NCBI GenBank assembly: GCA_946478985.1
Contig: CAMLDZ010000143.1
Location: forward strand, 1-7,152
DNA: 7,152 nucleotides
Reading direction: 5' to 3'
Source: an uncultured Solimonas sp.
GTDB lineage: Bacteria; Pseudomonadota; Gammaproteobacteria; Nevskiales; Nevskiaceae
The notes below the pieces were generated by a model that made no database searches, was not told the origin of the DNA, and saw nothing but the letters and a program-made list of their open reading frames with translations. Made by a program: the position numbers and the translations under genes. The first letter of the stretch is position 1; each line of letters opens with the position of its first letter. Below, piece by piece: positions 6,084 through 7,152 of the stretch.

Positions 6084-6880
6084 CACGCCACCGAGATGCC
6101 GCCGTTGATGCTGATGGCCTGCCCGGTCATGCGCTGCGCCGCCGGGCTGGCGAGATAGAGAATCATCGCCGCCTGATCGGCGGCATCGGCGACGCCGAGA
6201 TGCGCCATCGACGAAGCCTTTTCGAACATCTTGGCGCTGAACGGCTCATTGAAGATCAGCTCTGCGCCGGGTGTGCCGGCAATCAGGGACGGCGTCAGCA
6301 GGTTGATACGCACGTTCTCGCGCTTGCACTCCAGCGCGGCGGTCTTGCAATAGATGAGGATGGCGCCCATCGCCGAGCCCACCATGGTCTCGCCTGGTGT
6401 CGGAATCTTGCCGGCGTCCGATGCGATCACCACGATCGAGCCACTGCGCTGTTTGCGCATCGCCGGCAGCGCCGCATGCACCAGATGCAGCGGCGGCAGC
6501 ATGATCTCCTCGATCCGCTGCTTGAGATCGTCGATCGGGATGTTGTGCATCAGCCGCGGCGGCGCGCTGGGGCCGGTGGTGCTGACCAGTACGTCGATGC
6601 CGCCGAGCCGCTCGCGGCACTCGGCCTCGGCACGCACCGCTTCCGCGGCGATCGTCGCATCGGCGCGGACGAAGCCGATCTCTGCGGCCGGCACGCGTTC
6701 ACGCAGGCGCGCACAGGCGGCCGCTCCGCGTTCGTCATTGCGACCGATGATCAGAACGCGGGCGCCGGCCTCGGCGAACTGCGCCGCGGCTTCCCAACCC
6801 ACGCCTGCAGTGCCGCCGAGTACTACGACACCGCTGCCGGCGATCGGCTTGACAATCGCGGATGAAGTCGAATCGCTCAT
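6083..6880 (-). CDS. Short-chain dehydrogenase/reductase-like protein lacking the catalytic Tyr and Lys
   Basis: This 265-residue protein has a Rossmann fold of the classical SDR type. It has the nucleotide-binding GGTAGVG (22-28), IIGRN with Arg47 after strand 2 (suggesting NADP(H)), RADAT with Asp74, a divergent STTG (100-103) at the usual NNAG site, Ser154 in IASDAG, VRINLLTP (190-197) and the typical C-terminus ISINGG (256-261). The YxxxK active-site motif is absent. Aligned by eye to FabG from both sides, its Tyr and Lys fall on Val167 and Met171 in MVGSAMGA (166-173). It may be a non-catalytic or altered-chemistry SDR, and could bind a CoA ester or a partner enzyme. The start is ATG at 6880 with AGGA 6 nt upstream, overlapping the thioesterase stop as ATGA. 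The stop overlaps the isomerase-family start, so the genes are probably co-translated. Confidence 0.88.
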   Translation of the reverse strand: MSDSTSSAIVKPIAGSGVVVLGGTAGVGWEAAAQFAEAGARVLIIGRNDERGAAACARLRERVPAAEIGFVRADATIAAEAVRAEAECRERLGGIDVLVSTTGPSAPPRLMHNIPIDDLKQRIEEIMLPPLHLVHAALPAMRKQRSGSIVVIASDAGKIPTPGETMVGSAMGAILIYCKTAALECKRENVRINLLTPSLIAGTPGAELIFNEPFSAKMFEKASSMAHLGVADAADQAAMILYLASPAAQRMTGQAISINGGISVA

Positions 6881-7152
6881 GGGGCTTCCTGGTCCAGATT
6901 GGAGACGGGCTGCAAGGCTCGCGCCTGCATCCAGGCGCGCAGCTCTGGTGTCAGCGCAGACGCACGGCGCGTCTGCGTGTCGATCAGCACCAGCATCGAT
7001 TCGGCGACAGCAACGCAGCGATCACCATCGAACAGCGCCTGCGCGATCACGCAGGAGCTGTTGCCGATGTGCGCAACGCCGTTGCCGACATCGATCGTCG
7101 CCGGCCAGTGCATCTCGCCGAGGAAACGCAGCTTCAGCTCGGCGATCACCAG
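6877..7152 (-). CDS. Acyl-CoA thioesterase, 4HBT/hotdog fold (N-terminus off window)
   Basis: The last 91 residues of a protein whose start lies beyond the right edge are visible. They match the second half of a single hotdog domain of the YbgC/4-hydroxybenzoyl-CoA thioesterase type: IAELKLRFLGEMHWP (3-17 of the visible part), then the HIGNSSCVIAQALF strand pair, AVAESMLVLIDTQTRR and a short LTPELRAWMQ helix. The N-terminal half with the catalytic Asp (DxxxHVNN-type motif) is not in the window, so activity cannot be judged. The family hydrolyses acyl-CoA or aryl-CoA thioesters in the cytosol. The stop overlaps the SDR-like gene's ATG (ATGA). It is the first gene seen of the operon; more genes may lie upstream. 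A role in releasing a dead-end or end-product CoA ester is an inference. Confidence 0.8.
   Translation of the reverse strand: MVIAELKLRFLGEMHWPATIDVGNGVAHIGNSSCVIAQALFDGDRCVAVAESMLVLIDTQTRRASALTPELRAWMQARALQPVSNLDQEAP
6887..6890 (-). promoter_or_regulatory. Shine-Dalgarno site of the SDR-like gene
   Basis: AGGA lies 6 nt before the ATG at 6880, inside the end of the thioesterase coding region. It supports the ATGA-overlap start. Confidence 0.55.

Noticed and set aside
6200..6865. 221-codon open frame on the plus strand
   Set aside because: It is antisense to the SDR-like gene; the sequence is His/Arg/Ala-rich with no domain.

Overview
This looks like a chromosomal stretch from a high-GC proteobacterium. 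The evidence is strong GC bias at third codon positions, clear Shine-Dalgarno sites (AGGAGG, GGAG) and an AlkB-type membrane hydroxylase beside CoA-ester enzymes. A hydrocarbon- or lipid-degrading gammaproteobacterium, or a relative, would fit, but the sequence alone cannot fix the taxon. All seven genes lie on the minus strand, so transcription runs from the right edge of the window to the left.

In transcription order: (1) the C-terminal part of a hotdog-fold acyl-CoA thioesterase (6877-7152, N-terminus off the window); (2) a short-chain dehydrogenase-like protein (6083-6880) that lacks the YxxxK catalytic pair; (3) an enoyl-CoA hydratase/isomerase-family protein (5295-6083) that lacks both hydratase glutamates but keeps an isomerase-type aspartate; (4) an AlkB-like di-iron membrane monooxygenase (4044-5168); (5) an AMP-forming acyl-CoA synthetase (2429-4000); (6) an exported protein with eight TPR repeats (1383-2432); (7) an Old Yellow Enzyme-family NADH:flavin oxidoreductase (1-1196, last residues off the window).

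Genes 1-2 overlap by ATGA, 2-3 by TGATG and 5-6 by GTGA. The gap between 3 and 4 is 126 nt and between 4 and 5 is 43 nt, so genes 1-6 look like one operon. Gene 7 follows a 186-nt gap with a hairpin and may be read through or have its own promoter. There is no intergenic stretch over 300 bases, and I saw no RNA gene, CRISPR array, insertion sequence or regulator gene.

Taken together the genes suggest a catabolic (or lipid-modifying) route for a hydrophobic, probably unsaturated or branched substrate. The AlkB-like enzyme would hydroxylate it in the membrane, the synthetase would activate the derived carboxylate to a CoA ester, the isomerase, SDR and OYE would rework double bonds and oxygen functions, and the thioesterase would release a CoA product. 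The substrate is unknown. The two degenerate enzymes and the TPR protein coupled to the synthetase are the parts that do not fit a standard alkane pathway.
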